A stretch of 55,910 bases of DNA from Pseudomonadota bacterium (GTDB taxonomy: Bacteria > Pseudomonadota > Gammaproteobacteria > Xanthomonadales > Xanthomonadaceae). The notes beneath the pieces were generated by a model that searched no databases, had not been told where the DNA came from, and worked only from the letters and a program-made list of their open reading frames with translations. How positions within the stretch are numbered: position 1 is the stretch's first letter; every line of letters begins with the position of its first letter. Both the position numbers and the translations under genes were made by a program. The stretch covers positions 1-55,910 of the forward strand of contig JAEWBY010000065.1 in the NCBI GenBank assembly GCA_023390905.1. Reading direction: 5' to 3'. Below are positions 14,555 to 23,489 of the stretch, in pieces.

Positions 14555-15448
14555 ATGGTTCACGAACATTCCGAATCCGCTGCCGTGCCGGCCTGGCGCG
14601 AACGCCTGCGCCAGTACTGGAAACTGGTGCGCGGGGATCGGCCGATCGGCGTGCTGCTGCTGCTGTGGCCGACGTGGTGGGCGCTGTGGCTTGCGGCCGG
14701 TGGCATTCCGCCATGGTGGACCCTGTTCGTGTTCACCGCCGGCGTCTGGCTCACGCGCTCGGCCGGTTGCGTGATCAACGATTACGCCGATCGCTGGCTC
14801 GATCCGCAGGTCGAACGCACGCGCGGGCGTCCGCTGGCCACCGGCGCGGTGAGCGGACGCGAGGCGCTGTGGGTGTTCGCCGTGTTGATGATCGTGGCGT
14901 TCGCGCTGGTGCTCACGCTCAATGCGTTGACGATCGGGCTGAGTTTCATCGGCCTGTTCCTGGCGGCGAGCTATCCCTACCTCAAGCGGTATACGCATCT
15001 GCCGCAGGTGTATCTGGGACTGGCGTTCGGCTGGGGCATCCCGATGGCGTTCGCGGCGATCCAGGGTTCGGCGCCGCCGATCGCGTGGGTCCTGTATGGG
15101 GCGAACATCCTGTGGGCGACCGCCTACGACACCTGGTACGCAATGGTGGATCGCGAAGACGACATCCGCGCGGGGTCCAAATCCACCGCGATCCTGTTCG
15201 GCGATCTCGATCTGGTCATCCAGGGTGTGCTGTACGCGCTGGTGCTGCTGGCGCTGGTGCTGGTGGGCCGGCAGGCAGGACTGGGACTGTATTACTGGTG
15301 TGGACTGGCGTGTGCGGCGTTGCTGGTTGCCTACGAGTTCCTGCTCGCGCGGCACCGCGAACGCAACGCCTGCTTCAGGGCCTTCCTGCACAACAACTGG
15401 GTCGGCCTGGCGATCTTCGTGGGAATCGCCGCGGCGTTGATGCGCTGA
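14555..15448 (+). CDS. ubiA: 4-hydroxybenzoate polyprenyltransferase UbiA
   Basis: 297 residues from ATG 14555. This inner-membrane prenyltransferase attaches the polyprenyl tail to 4-hydroxybenzoate in ubiquinone synthesis. The two Asp-rich, Mg-prenyl-diphosphate motifs are present: NDYADRWLD in the first cytoplasmic loop and DREDDIRAGSKSTA in the second. Many hydrophobic segments surround them (LLLLWPTWWALWLA, ALWVFAVLMIVAFALVL, LLALVLVG and others), in line with the eight or nine helices of the family. Length is usual. No ubiC is next to it. It is the first chromosomal gene beyond the tRNA remnant and is convergent with comF. Confidence 0.95.
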   Translation: MVHEHSESAAVPAWRERLRQYWKLVRGDRPIGVLLLLWPTWWALWLAAGGIPPWWTLFVFTAGVWLTRSAGCVINDYADRWLDPQVERTRGRPLATGAVSGREALWVFAVLMIVAFALVLTLNALTIGLSFIGLFLAASYPYLKRYTHLPQVYLGLAFGWGIPMAFAAIQGSAPPIAWVLYGANILWATAYDTWYAMVDREDDIRAGSKSTAILFGDLDLVIQGVLYALVLLALVLVGRQAGLGLYYWCGLACAALLVAYEFLLARHRERNACFRAFLHNNWVGLAIFVGIAAALMR

Positions 15449-15457
15449 TCGCGCCCG

Positions 15458-16161
15458 TCACGGCACGCGCGCGCAGACCCAGGCGTCGATGCGCCGCACG
15501 CCGGCCTTGCGCAACGCGCGTGCGGCTGCGTGCAGGGTCGCGCCGGTGGTCATCACGTCGTCCACCAGCACCACGTGCGCAGGCAATGCCTGCGCGACCG
15601 AGAATGCATCGCGCAGATTGCGGCGCCGCGCGTCGGCATCCAGCTCGGATTGCGCGGATGTGGCGCGCTGGCGCATCAATGCGTCGGCTCGCAGGGCGAT
15701 GCCGGTCCGGCGTGAAAGCGGCACCGCCAGTTCCAGCGCCTGATCGTAGCCGCGTTCGCGCAGTCGGGCGCGATGCAGCGGAATCGGCACGATGGCCTCG
15801 GGCCAGGCGGCGTCGCCGCAGAGCGATTGACCCATCAGATCGGCCAGCAGGCGGCCGGCCGCCAGATCGCGGTGGAACTTCAGTCGCGGCACCAAGCGAT
15901 CAATCGGGAAGGCATAGACGAAGGCGGCATGGACCGCATCCAGCGGCGGCGGCGTGGTCAGGCACTGGCCGCACACGCCGCCGGATTCGGGCAGGGGAAT
16001 CGCGCAGCGCCGGCAGGCGTGGCGATTCCAGGGCAGGCCGTCGGCACACGCCACACAGAGATCCTGGTCGCGCCGGCCGTGTTCGCTACAGATTAGACAG
16101 CGGGCGGCAACAACGCCTGCGCGAGCCGACCGTACCAGTCGTCAACTTTTCCAGCATCCAT
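15458..16161 (-). pseudogene. comF: ComF-family phosphoribosyltransferase-like protein, apparently frameshifted
   Basis: The body has LDAVHAAFVYAFPIDRLVPRLKFH, VPIPLHRARLRERGYDQALELA and the PRPP-binding signature VVLVDDVMTTGATL, all typical of ComF/GntX proteins linked to DNA uptake and use. The family normally begins with a short Trp-containing helix and a zinc finger. Here MDAGKVDDWYGRLAQALLPPA is encoded from ATG 16161 in one frame, and CLICSEHG...LCVAC (the first two zinc-finger cysteine pairs) follows in another; the switch is near 16104, where one base appears missing. The only in-frame start for the body alone is a GTG at 16054, which would cut the first finger away. It may be a pseudogene, a programmed shift or a sequence error. 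Confidence 0.7.
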
Positions 16162-16221
16162 GTGGTTGACAGAAGGGGGTGCGGTTTTCAGACTTCCGGA
16201 CTTTATGACGCCGAGCTCCTG

Positions 16222-17292
16222 ATGTCCGCTCACATTGAATCCGCGCCAGTGCGCCATGACTGGCAACGCGAAGAACTGCTGGCCCTGTTCGATCTGCCAC
16301 TGCCCGAGCTGCTGTTCCGCGCGGCGAGCGTGCACCGCCAGCATTTCGATCCGGCGCAGGTGCAGGTCTCGACCCTGCTGTCGGTCAAGACCGGCGGGTG
16401 CCCCGAGGATTGCGCCTATTGCCCGCAGGCGCAGCGCTACGACACCGGCGTTTCGGCGCAGAAGCTGATGGACACCGCGCAGGTGCTGGAAAAAGCGCGC
16501 CAGGCCAAGGCAGCGGGCGCCTCGCGGTTCTGCATGGGCGCGGCATGGCGCTCACCGAAGGACCGGGACATCCCGAAAGTTGCCGAGATGATCCGCGAGG
16601 TGAAGGCGCTGGGCCTGGAAACCTGCGCCACCCTCGGCATGCTCAGCCAGCCGCAGGCGCATGCACTCAAGGACGCCGGTCTGGATTACTACAACCACAA
16701 TCTGGATACCGCGCCGGAGTTCTACGGCGACATCGTCCGCACGCGCGAATACCAGGATCGCCTCGACACGCTCGCGCACGTGCGCGATGCCGGGATGAAG
16801 ACCTGCTGCGGCGGCATCGTCGGCATGGGCGAATCGCGCGAGCAGCGCGCCGGCTTGCTGCAGGCACTGTCGAACCTGCCGGCGCATCCGGATTCCGTGC
16901 CGATCAACCGGCTGGTACAGGTGGCGGGCACGCCGCTGCATGGCACGGTGGAACTGGATGCGTTCGAGTTCGTCCGCACGATCGCGGTGGCCCGCATCAT
17001 CATGCCGCGCTCGATGGTGCGGCTGTCGGCGGGCCGCGAATCGATGAGCGATGAGTTGCAGGCGCTGTGCTTCAGCGCGGGCGCCAATTCGATCTTCCAC
17101 GGCGAGAAACTGCTCACCACCGGCAATCCGGACGTGGCGCGCGATGAGGCGCTGTTCGCCCGCCTGGGCCTGCGCGCGATGCCGCTGCGCGAAGCAAACA
17201 GCCAACCCCATCACGGAAACTCCGTGGATGGCGGCGCTACGGTGCATGCCGACATCACCGCGCCGGCTGGTTGCTGCGGACGGGCGGCGTAG
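16222..17292 (+). CDS. bioB: Biotin synthase BioB
   Basis: 356 residues from ATG 16222 (MSAHIESAPVRHDWQREEL). A radical-SAM enzyme that inserts sulfur into dethiobiotin in the last step of biotin synthesis. The [4Fe-4S] motif is GGCPEDCAYCPQ (Cys-x3-Cys-x2-Cys), followed by YNHNLDTAPEFY, TCCGGIVGMGE and the [2Fe-2S] region with RLSAGRE. The open frame extends far upstream across comF and ubiA but only by chance, so the annotated start is the one at the homologous N-terminus, with GAG about 9 nt upstream. A TTGACA at 16166-16171 is a possible -35. It leads the bioB-bioF-bioH-bioC series and is divergent from comF. Confidence 0.96.
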   Translation: MSAHIESAPVRHDWQREELLALFDLPLPELLFRAASVHRQHFDPAQVQVSTLLSVKTGGCPEDCAYCPQAQRYDTGVSAQKLMDTAQVLEKARQAKAAGASRFCMGAAWRSPKDRDIPKVAEMIREVKALGLETCATLGMLSQPQAHALKDAGLDYYNHNLDTAPEFYGDIVRTREYQDRLDTLAHVRDAGMKTCCGGIVGMGESREQRAGLLQALSNLPAHPDSVPINRLVQVAGTPLHGTVELDAFEFVRTIAVARIIMPRSMVRLSAGRESMSDELQALCFSAGANSIFHGEKLLTTGNPDVARDEALFARLGLRAMPLREANSQPHHGNSVDGGATVHADITAPAGCCGRAA

Positions 17293-17412
17293 TCGGTTGT
17301 GCTTGGGGGAACAACGCATCAGGATCCGGCGCCACGCCCTGCGTGACGGCGGCCGGTCGCGTCTCCGCCCCGGCGCGGCCCGGACTTCCCCGTACTGAAA
17401 CGCGAGCGCCCC

Positions 17413-18612
17413 ATGCCCCGTCCCGATCTGCTGGAACGCATCCAGACCCAGCGCAAGCTGCGCATCGCGCAGGGTCGCGTGCGCACGCGACGCACCATCG
17501 CCCGTCGTGACGGCATGCGGGTCGAGGTCAATGGCCGCTGGCTGACCGAGTTCGCGGGCAACGACTACCTCGGCCTGTCGCAACAGTTCGAGATCATCAA
17601 TGCACTGCAGGACGGCGCCGGACGCGAGGGCGCCGGCGCCGGCGCTTCGCACCTGATCACCGGCCATCACGCCGCGCACGAAGCACTCGAACACGACATC
17701 GCCGAATGGCTGGGCTATCCGCGCGCGCTGCTGTTCGGCAGCGGCTTCATGGCCAACCTGGCGGTGCAGCAGTCCTTGCTTGAGGACGGCGATGTCTGCG
17801 TGCAGGATCGGCTCAACCACGCCAGTCTGATCGATGCATCGCGCCTGGCCGGATGCCGCCTGCGCCGCTATCCGCACCTGGATCCGGAAGGCGCCATGCG
17901 CCAGTTGCGGCAGGCCCCGGAAGGCGCGGCGATGCTGATCACCGACGGCGTCTTCAGCATGGACGGCGACGTGGCCCCGTTGCGCGCGCTGAGCCTGGTC
18001 GCGCGCATGCAGCAGGCGCTGTTCTACGTGGATGACGCGCACGGCGTCGGCGTGCGTGGCCCGGAAGGCCGCGGCAGTGTCGCCGAAGCGCGGCTGGGCG
18101 TGGAGGAAGTGCCGCTGCAACTGGTGACGCTCGGCAAGGCGCTGGGCGGTTATGGCGCGGTGGTCGTCGGCAGCGAGGCGCTCATCCAGCATCTGGCCGA
18201 AACCGCGCGGCCGTATCTGTACACGACTGCATTGCCGCCGGCGCTGGCCTGCGCCACGCGCATCGCGGTGCGGCAGGCGCGGCGCGACCACTGGCGGCGC
18301 GAGAAACTGCAATCGCTGATTGATCGCTTCCGCATCGCCGCACGCGGGCGCGGGCTGGAGCTGATGGCCTCGGAAACGCCGATCCAGCCGGTGCTGTGTG
18401 GCGATGAAGCCAGCGCGGTGGCGTTGTCTTCGGCGCTCGAAAGCGCCGGATTCTGGGTGCCCGCGATCCGTCCGCCGACCGTGCCCGAAGGCAAGGCGCG
18501 CTTGCGCATCACGCTGTCCGCGCTGCATGCACCGCAGGAAGTGGATGCGCTGGTGGAGGCGCTGGCAAAATCGTGGGAAGCGATCCGCCGCGTCCGCAAG
18601 GCGGCGTCCTGA
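17413..18612 (+). CDS. bioF: 8-amino-7-oxononanoate synthase BioF
   Basis: 399 residues. A PLP enzyme that condenses pimeloyl-ACP with L-alanine to give 8-amino-7-oxononanoate. Diagnostic segments are FAGNDYLGLSQ, GAGASHLITGHHAAHEALE, DRLNHASLIDASRL, VDDAHGVGVRGPEGRG and the Schiff-base lysine in LVTLGKALGGYGA. Length is normal for the alpha-oxoamine synthase family. It follows bioB after 120 nt and is followed at once by bioH, forming a biotin operon with shared direction. bioA and bioD are not in the window. Confidence 0.96.
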   Translation: MPRPDLLERIQTQRKLRIAQGRVRTRRTIARRDGMRVEVNGRWLTEFAGNDYLGLSQQFEIINALQDGAGREGAGAGASHLITGHHAAHEALEHDIAEWLGYPRALLFGSGFMANLAVQQSLLEDGDVCVQDRLNHASLIDASRLAGCRLRRYPHLDPEGAMRQLRQAPEGAAMLITDGVFSMDGDVAPLRALSLVARMQQALFYVDDAHGVGVRGPEGRGSVAEARLGVEEVPLQLVTLGKALGGYGAVVVGSEALIQHLAETARPYLYTTALPPALACATRIAVRQARRDHWRREKLQSLIDRFRIAARGRGLELMASETPIQPVLCGDEASAVALSSALESAGFWVPAIRPPTVPEGKARLRITLSALHAPQEVDALVEALAKSWEAIRRVRKAAS

Positions 18613-18691
18613 TCACCTGCCCTCGCGGACCATGCGCGCGTTGGACACGCATGCGGACTTCGCTGCGCCATCCGCGAAACCCCATGATCGA

Positions 18692-19486
18692 ATGAGTGCC
18701 ACGCCATTGCATATCGAAGTCACCGGCCAGGGCCCGGCAGTGGTCCTGATCCACGGTTGGGCGCTGCATGGCGGCGTGTTCGCACCGTTGGTCGATCGTC
18801 TGGCCGATCGCTGCACGCTGTATCGGGTGGACCTGCCCGGGCATGGATACAGCCGCGATTCGTCCACGCCCTTGCAGTTGCACGCCTGCGCCGAGGAAAT
18901 CCTCGCGCGAACGCCACCGGCGATCTGGCTGGGCTGGTCGCTGGGCGGATTGTTCGCGCTGCACGCGGCGCGCCGATCGTCGCAGGTGGAAGGGGTGGCG
19001 ATGATCGCGGCCACGCCGTGTTTCGTGCGCACGCCGGATTGGCCCAACGCCGTCGACGCATCGGTCTTCACGCAGTTCGGTGATGAACTCCAGCGCGATT
19101 ATCGCGGCACGCTGGAGCGCTTTCTTGCGCTGGACACGATCGGCTCCGAACACGCACGCACGGAACTGCGCACGTTGAAGGACACCCTCTATGCACGCGG
19201 CGAGCCTTCGCCCGCTGCATTGCAGACGGGCCTGCGCCTGCTCGAAGACAGCGACCTGCGCGCGGAGCTGCCGCATCTGGCGGTGCCAAGCCTCTGGATC
19301 TCCGGCCGTCGTGATCGGCTCGTGCCCGCGGCCGGCATGGCCGAGGCCGCCGCGATGGCGCCGTGGAGCGAACATCTGGAGATTGCCGGCGGTGGCCACG
19401 CGCCGTTCCTCGGCCACGCCGATCAGGTGGCGCATGCGCTGGCCGGCTTCGTCGAAGCGATCGGCCCGCAGCCGGCGATGCGCTGA
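18692..19486 (+). CDS. bioH: Pimeloyl-ACP methyl ester carboxylesterase BioH
   Basis: 264 residues from ATG 18692. An alpha/beta hydrolase that removes the methyl ester from pimeloyl-ACP methyl ester and so ends the BioC-BioH pathway. Visible features are the oxyanion region VVLIHGWALHGGVF, the nucleophile elbow LGWSLGG (Ser), the acid region WISGRRDRLVP (Asp) and the catalytic His in GGGHAPFLGH. The W before SLGG is typical of BioH. It sits between bioF and bioC, which strongly supports the assignment. Earlier in-frame codons overlap bioF and lack homology. Confidence 0.94.
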   Translation: MSATPLHIEVTGQGPAVVLIHGWALHGGVFAPLVDRLADRCTLYRVDLPGHGYSRDSSTPLQLHACAEEILARTPPAIWLGWSLGGLFALHAARRSSQVEGVAMIAATPCFVRTPDWPNAVDASVFTQFGDELQRDYRGTLERFLALDTIGSEHARTELRTLKDTLYARGEPSPAALQTGLRLLEDSDLRAELPHLAVPSLWISGRRDRLVPAAGMAEAAAMAPWSEHLEIAGGGHAPFLGHADQVAHALAGFVEAIGPQPAMR

Positions 19487-19513
19487 TCCAGTGGCGGTCC
19501 TTACAATATCGCC

Positions 19514-20404
19514 ATGACGTCCCAGTTCGATACGCGCCACGTGCGCCGTGCATTTTCGCGATCGGCGCGCACCTATGATGCGGCCGCGGTACTCCAGCAT
19601 GAAGTCGAGCAGCGCCTGCTCGAGTCGCTGGAATACCTGGGCGATCGCCAGCCGCGCGTGGTGATCGATGTCGGCAGCGGTCCCGGGCGCGCGAGCGCCG
19701 TGATGCGCAAGCGCTGGCCCAAAGCGCAGGTGCTGGCGCTGGATCTGTCGCTGCCGATGCTGCGCGAGGCGCGCCAGCGCAGCGGTTGGTGGAAGCCGTT
19801 CGGACGCGTCTGCGCCGATGCGCGTGCGCTGCCGCTGGCCGAGGGCAGCGTGGACGTGCTGTTTTCCAACCTGTGCCTGCAATGGGTGGACGATCTGCCC
19901 GCCGTGTTCGCCGGCTTCCGCCGCGTACTGCGGCCCGGCGGCCTGCTGCTGTGTTCGACCTTTGGCCCGGAAACCCTGCAGGAACTGCGCGATGCGTTCG
20001 CGCAGGGCGATGCGGTGCCGCATGTCAGCCGCTTCACGCCGATCGCGCAGTTCGGCGACGCGCTGATGATGTCGGGTTTCCGCGATCCCGTACTCGATCG
20101 CGATCGCTTCACGCTGACGTATCCGGACCTGCCGGCATTGATGCGCGATCTGCGTGCGATGGGCGCGACCAATGCGATGCAGTCACGCCGCCACACCCTG
20201 ACCGGACGCGCACGCTTCGCCGCCGCAGGCGCGGCCTACGAACCGTTGCGCGGCCGCGATGGAAAACTGCCCAGCACGTGGGAAGTGATCTATGCGCACG
20301 CGTGGGCGCCGGAACCGGGCGCTCCGATTCGCGGCCAGGGCGGTGAAGAAATCGCCAGCGTGCCGCTGTCGCGGATTCCGATCCGCCGGCGCGGCCAGTC
20401 CTGA
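19514..20404 (+). CDS. bioC: Malonyl-ACP O-methyltransferase BioC
   Basis: 296 residues. A class I SAM methyltransferase that caps malonyl-ACP as a methyl ester so that fatty-acid synthesis can build the pimeloyl chain. It begins FDTRHVRRAFSRSARTYDAAAVLQHEV, the characteristic BioC N-terminus, and has motif I VIDVGSGPGRAS, an acidic motif II (LALDLSLPMLREA), FSNLCLQWVDD and VLRPGGLLLCSTFG. The C-terminal 30 residues are a poorly conserved extension. It starts 27 nt after bioH and is convergent with the NTF2-like gene, so it ends the biotin operon. Confidence 0.95.
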   Translation: MTSQFDTRHVRRAFSRSARTYDAAAVLQHEVEQRLLESLEYLGDRQPRVVIDVGSGPGRASAVMRKRWPKAQVLALDLSLPMLREARQRSGWWKPFGRVCADARALPLAEGSVDVLFSNLCLQWVDDLPAVFAGFRRVLRPGGLLLCSTFGPETLQELRDAFAQGDAVPHVSRFTPIAQFGDALMMSGFRDPVLDRDRFTLTYPDLPALMRDLRAMGATNAMQSRRHTLTGRARFAAAGAAYEPLRGRDGKLPSTWEVIYAHAWAPEPGAPIRGQGGEEIASVPLSRIPIRRRGQS

Positions 20405-20430
20405 TCGCATCCCGGCGTGTATTCGGGTGC

Positions 20431-20859
20431 TCAACCGCCGACCTGGCGGATCCAGTCTTCGAGGTTGTAGTAGTTGGTGACGCGCGCGATGCGATCGTCG
20501 CGGATCCCGAAGAACGCGCCGCCCGGCAGTACGTAGGTCTGCCCGTTGGCCGGAGGCAGGCCTTCATCGGTGTTGAGATATTCACCGTGCACGACGTATT
20601 CGGCGGCCGCGCGATCACCGTCGGGCGAGACGAGCACCACGATGTCGCGCAGTTGTTCGCGGTAGCTGGCATTCATGCGGCCGAGGAAGGCGGCGAAGGC
20701 TTCGCGCCCCGTTTCGCGCGGGCCCTGGTTGAGATCGTGCACCACGTCATCACTCAGCAGCGCGAGCATGCCTTCCCAATCGCCGCGATTGAACGCCGCG
20801 TAGTACGTCAGCACCAGTTCGGTGGCGCGATCCTGCTTGCGGTTGCCATCGATCTTCAT
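20431..20859 (-). CDS. SnoaL/NTF2-like (ketosteroid isomerase-related) protein
   Basis: 142 residues from ATG 20859, chosen for GGGGTGG just upstream; an ATG at 20889 has no ribosome binding site. The N-terminal helix ATELVLTYYAAFNRGDWEGMLALLSDDVVHDLNQG and the sheet region YVVHGEYLNTDEG...GQTYVLPGGAFFGIRDDRIARVTNYYNLEDWIRQ match the cone-shaped NTF2/SnoaL-like fold. Members of this group are small stand-alone enzymes or ligand binders, and the substrate cannot be inferred. It is close to the YdcF-like gene on the same strand (gap about 50 nt). Confidence 0.85.
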   Translation of the reverse strand: MKIDGNRKQDRATELVLTYYAAFNRGDWEGMLALLSDDVVHDLNQGPRETGREAFAAFLGRMNASYREQLRDIVVLVSPDGDRAAAEYVVHGEYLNTDEGLPPANGQTYVLPGGAFFGIRDDRIARVTNYYNLEDWIRQVGG

Positions 20860-20907
20860 CGGTCCACCCCTGTCGAACGTGCGGGCCATGATACGCCGCG
20901 CGGCGTG

Positions 20908-21522
20908 TCAGCGCGGAAAGCGATCGCGGTGGAAGAAATAGACTTCCGAGACGAGGAAGCGCCAGCGCGTGGCGAAAGTGCGGAAACGCGTGGTCGGCGT
21001 CGGCGAACCGACGGCGTCGATGCCCACCTCACCGCTGATGCGCAATGCGCGCGCCATGTGCAGCGGATCACTGACGACGATCGCGCTGTGCAGGCCGTGC
21101 GTCTGCATCAGCGCCGAGGCCTGGCGCAGGTTCTCGTGCGTGTTGCGCGAGACCGATTCAATCAGGATTGCCTTGGCTGGCACGCCCTGGCGGATCGCGT
21201 AACGCCGGCCCACCTGCGATTCGGAGAACCGCGCGCCGACGCCGCCATAGCCGCCGGTGAAAATCAGCGTCGGTGCCAGACCGCGCTTGTAGAGATCGAT
21301 GCCGTGGCGGATGCGTTCCTCGAACACCGGTGAGGGCTTGGCGTCGTAGGCGGCCGCGCCGAGCACGATGATGGCATCCGAAGGCGCGGCTTGGTCGCGA
21401 TTGCCGACCCAGACGATGTACGCGGCCACGCCGGCCAGCCAGGCCAGCAGTACCAGCAGCAGCCGGAACAGCCATGGGCCCGGCCCGCGGCGGCGCCTGC
21501 GCCGTGCCAGCCGCGTGCTCAC
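20908..21522 (-). CDS. YdcF/DUF218 family membrane-anchored protein
   Basis: 204 residues from GTG 21522. Basic N-terminus RLARRRRRRGPG, one membrane helix (WLFRLLLVLLAWLAGVAAYIVW), then the DUF218 core: DAIIVLGAAAYDAKPSPVFEERI, IFTGGYGG, ESVSRNTHENLRQA and AIVVSDPLHMARAL. YdcF-like proteins are linked to envelope polysaccharide or SAM-binding functions, but the reaction is not settled. The GTG overlaps the stop of the upstream dehydratase gene by two bases (GTGA), so translation is coupled. The frame continues upstream, but inside the dehydratase gene, and is not used. Confidence 0.88.
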   Translation of the reverse strand: MSTRLARRRRRRGPGPWLFRLLLVLLAWLAGVAAYIVWVGNRDQAAPSDAIIVLGAAAYDAKPSPVFEERIRHGIDLYKRGLAPTLIFTGGYGGVGARFSESQVGRRYAIRQGVPAKAILIESVSRNTHENLRQASALMQTHGLHSAIVVSDPLHMARALRISGEVGIDAVGSPTPTTRFRTFATRWRFLVSEVYFFHRDRFPR

Positions 21523-22478
21523 CCGCGGCTCCACGGCAGCGCGTCGATGTCGACATTGCCTCCGGACAGCACCACGCCCACGCGCTGCCCGCGAAAGCGA
21601 TCGCGGTGTTTCAGCAGCGCGGCGAGCGCCACCGCCGAGGACGGTTCGACCACCAGCTTCAGGCATTGCCACAGCAGGCGCATCGCGGCGATGGTTTCGC
21701 CGTCGTCAGCCACCAGCACATCGACGTCATGCGTTTGCAGCACCGCGAAATTGGGCTCACCCACCGGCGTGCGCAGCCCGTCGCAGATCGTGTCCGGCAC
21801 GAAATCCGGCAGGCGCTCGCCGGCAGCCAGCGATCGCGCGGTGTCATCGGCGCCCTGCGGTTCGGCGCCGTATACGCGGCATCCCGGCGCGACCGCATGC
21901 ATCGCGATCGCCGTGCCGGAGATGAGGCCGCCACCGCCCACGGGCGTGATCACGGCATCGAACGGGCCGTGGGCATTGTGCAGCTCGAGCGATGCGGTGC
22001 CCTGTCCGGCGATGACCGCCGGATCGGTGAACGGATGGATCAGGCTGGCCCCGGTGTCGCGTTCGATGCGCGCGCAGGTGGCTTCACGCGCGGCCACGTT
22101 GGCTTCGCAGCGATGCAGCACGGCGCCGTAACGCGCGATGTTCGCCAGCTTGGTCGCCACCGCACCCTGCGGGACCACCACATGGCAGGCGATTCCGCGC
22201 GTGCGCGCGGCGAGCGCGAGCGCCGCGCCATGGTTGCCGGAGGAATGCGTCACCACCCCGCGCCGGGCCTGTTCATCGCCGAGCGACCACACCGCATTGC
22301 AGGCGCCGCGGAACTTGAACGCACCGCCGCGCTGGAGCGGCTCGGCCTTGAAGTACAGCGACATCCCGGCCTCGGCATCGATTTCACGCGAGGTCAGTAC
22401 CGGGGTGGTGTGGGCGTGTGGCGCAATCCGTGCGGCCGCGGCGAGGATGTCCTCGAACGTGGGGAGGGTGTCCGGCAT
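21519..22478 (-). CDS. Threonine/serine dehydratase or serine racemase-like PLP enzyme
   Basis: 319 residues, fold-type II PLP enzyme. The Schiff-base lysine lies in GGAFKFRGACNA, the substrate loop is SSGNHGAALA, the phosphate-binding glycines are in TPVGGGGLISG, and SGGNVDI closes the domain. There is no C-terminal ACT regulatory domain, so it resembles catabolic threonine dehydratase, serine/threonine dehydratase or serine racemase rather than biosynthetic IlvA. The reaction is probably deamination of L-Thr or L-Ser to the 2-oxo acid. It forms a two-gene unit with the YdcF-like gene. Confidence 0.88.
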   Translation of the reverse strand: MPDTLPTFEDILAAAARIAPHAHTTPVLTSREIDAEAGMSLYFKAEPLQRGGAFKFRGACNAVWSLGDEQARRGVVTHSSGNHGAALALAARTRGIACHVVVPQGAVATKLANIARYGAVLHRCEANVAAREATCARIERDTGASLIHPFTDPAVIAGQGTASLELHNAHGPFDAVITPVGGGGLISGTAIAMHAVAPGCRVYGAEPQGADDTARSLAAGERLPDFVPDTICDGLRTPVGEPNFAVLQTHDVDVLVADDGETIAAMRLLWQCLKLVVEPSSAVALAALLKHRDRFRGQRVGVVLSGGNVDIDALPWSRG

Positions 22479-22625
22479 GCAAAAAGGTTAACGCATCGCT
22501 GCCTCTCGCGGCTTCTTCGCAGGGCACAATGCGGCATGAAGCCGTGCCGGACGTACCGGCGGAATTAAGCACGGATTCAATCCGCCGGCCGGAAGCTGGC
22601 CTCAGCATATATCGGGGTAGAAGAA

Positions 22626-23225
22626 ATGAAGCTCAGGCTCCTGATCACAGGGGTGGTCGCCGCCGTTGCCCTCAGTGGCTGTGTCACCTACGACACCGCC
22701 GGGGCCAGCCGTCCGGGCGGCTATTACCAGGGCCGGCCGCAGGTGCGGTATTACGACGGCTACGGTTACGGCTATCCGTCCAGCGTCTACGGTGGCTATT
22801 ACTACGGCAGCCCGTACTACTACGGCCGCACCAATCCGTATTACGGGTACTACGGACCCTACTATCCGTACTACCCGCCGCATCGCCCGCCGCCGCGTCC
22901 GCGGCCGGATGATGGCGGCTACAAGCCGCCTCCGGGCAGTGGGCAGGGCGGCACTCGCCCGGCGCCCTGGCGTGACCCGACCCGTGGCGCGTGGCGTGAT
23001 CACGGCGAGCAGCCGATGGTTCCCGGCCAGAGCCGGCCGGTGAGCCCGGGCGCGCGGCCCTCGCGCGGCGCCCGTCCTCAATCGCCGGGCCTGCCGCCGC
23101 GTACCAGCCCGGGCGGGTCGTCCGCGCCACGGGCAATGCCGCGCAGCATCGGCGAGCGTCCGGCCAGTCCGGCCGTGCCGCGCATCCAGCCGGGAGGCGG
23201 CCGGGTGAGGGTGGTCGAACCCTGA
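22626..23225 (+). CDS. Tyr- and Pro-rich lipoprotein, hypothetical
   Basis: 199 residues. The signal peptide MKLRLLITGVVAAVALSGC ends in lipobox LSGC, so it should be a lipidated envelope protein. After the Cys comes a Tyr/Gly-rich stretch (YYDGYGYGYPSSVYGGYYYGSPYYYG) followed by a Pro/Arg/Gly-rich basic tail up to the end. The composition indicates disorder; no domain is recognised. Similar low-complexity lipoproteins are common in xanthomonads. It has AGAAG just before the ATG, stands alone, and is followed by the 23385 terminator. Confidence 0.8.
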   Translation: MKLRLLITGVVAAVALSGCVTYDTAGASRPGGYYQGRPQVRYYDGYGYGYPSSVYGGYYYGSPYYYGRTNPYYGYYGPYYPYYPPHRPPPRPRPDDGGYKPPPGSGQGGTRPAPWRDPTRGAWRDHGEQPMVPGQSRPVSPGARPSRGARPQSPGLPPRTSPGGSSAPRAMPRSIGERPASPAVPRIQPGGGRVRVVEP

Positions 23226-23384
23226 GCCGGATGCCGGCCGTCGGCACTCCGGAACCGAAGTTGACCGGTTGCGTCGCTTTCTGACGTCACAGGCAATGAA
23301 GGTTCCCATGTCGACGTCCGGTGGGGCTCTCTGGATCCCCCCTGTTCCGGCTCCCTGCCGGACGTCGGCGCCTCTTGCGGCATG

Positions 23385-23411
23385 AAAAGCCCGGTCTTTG
23401 CCGGGCTTTTT
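23385..23411 (+). terminator. Rho-independent terminator
   Basis: GCCCGG (23389-23394), loop TCTTTG, CCGGGC (23401-23406), preceded by AAAA and followed by TTTTT; the A/T runs extend the stem. It closes the lipoprotein transcript about 160 nt after its stop codon. Confidence 0.85.
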
Positions 23412-23456
23412 CATGTCCGGCGCGGTATTCTTCGCGCCGCGCCAGCGCGCAGGCAC

Positions 23457-23489
23457 AAAAAAAGGCCGGTAGTCCCCCGACTACCGGCC
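23457..23489 (-). terminator. Strong terminator for leftward transcription, no gene upstream
   Basis: An 11-bp perfect stem, GGCCGGTAGTC (23464-23474) and GACTACCGGCC (23479-23489), with a 4-nt loop. On the minus strand it is followed by seven Ts (A-run 23457-23463), a textbook intrinsic terminator. No annotated gene reads left into it. Confidence 0.75.

Noticed and set aside
14377..16221. A long open frame running into bioB (971 codons in all)
   Set aside because: It crosses ubiA and comF in the wrong frame and shows no homology before the bioB start at 16222.
18398..18691. Upstream extension of bioH into bioF
   Set aside because: Out of frame with bioF and not homologous; ATG 18692 matches the family N-terminus.
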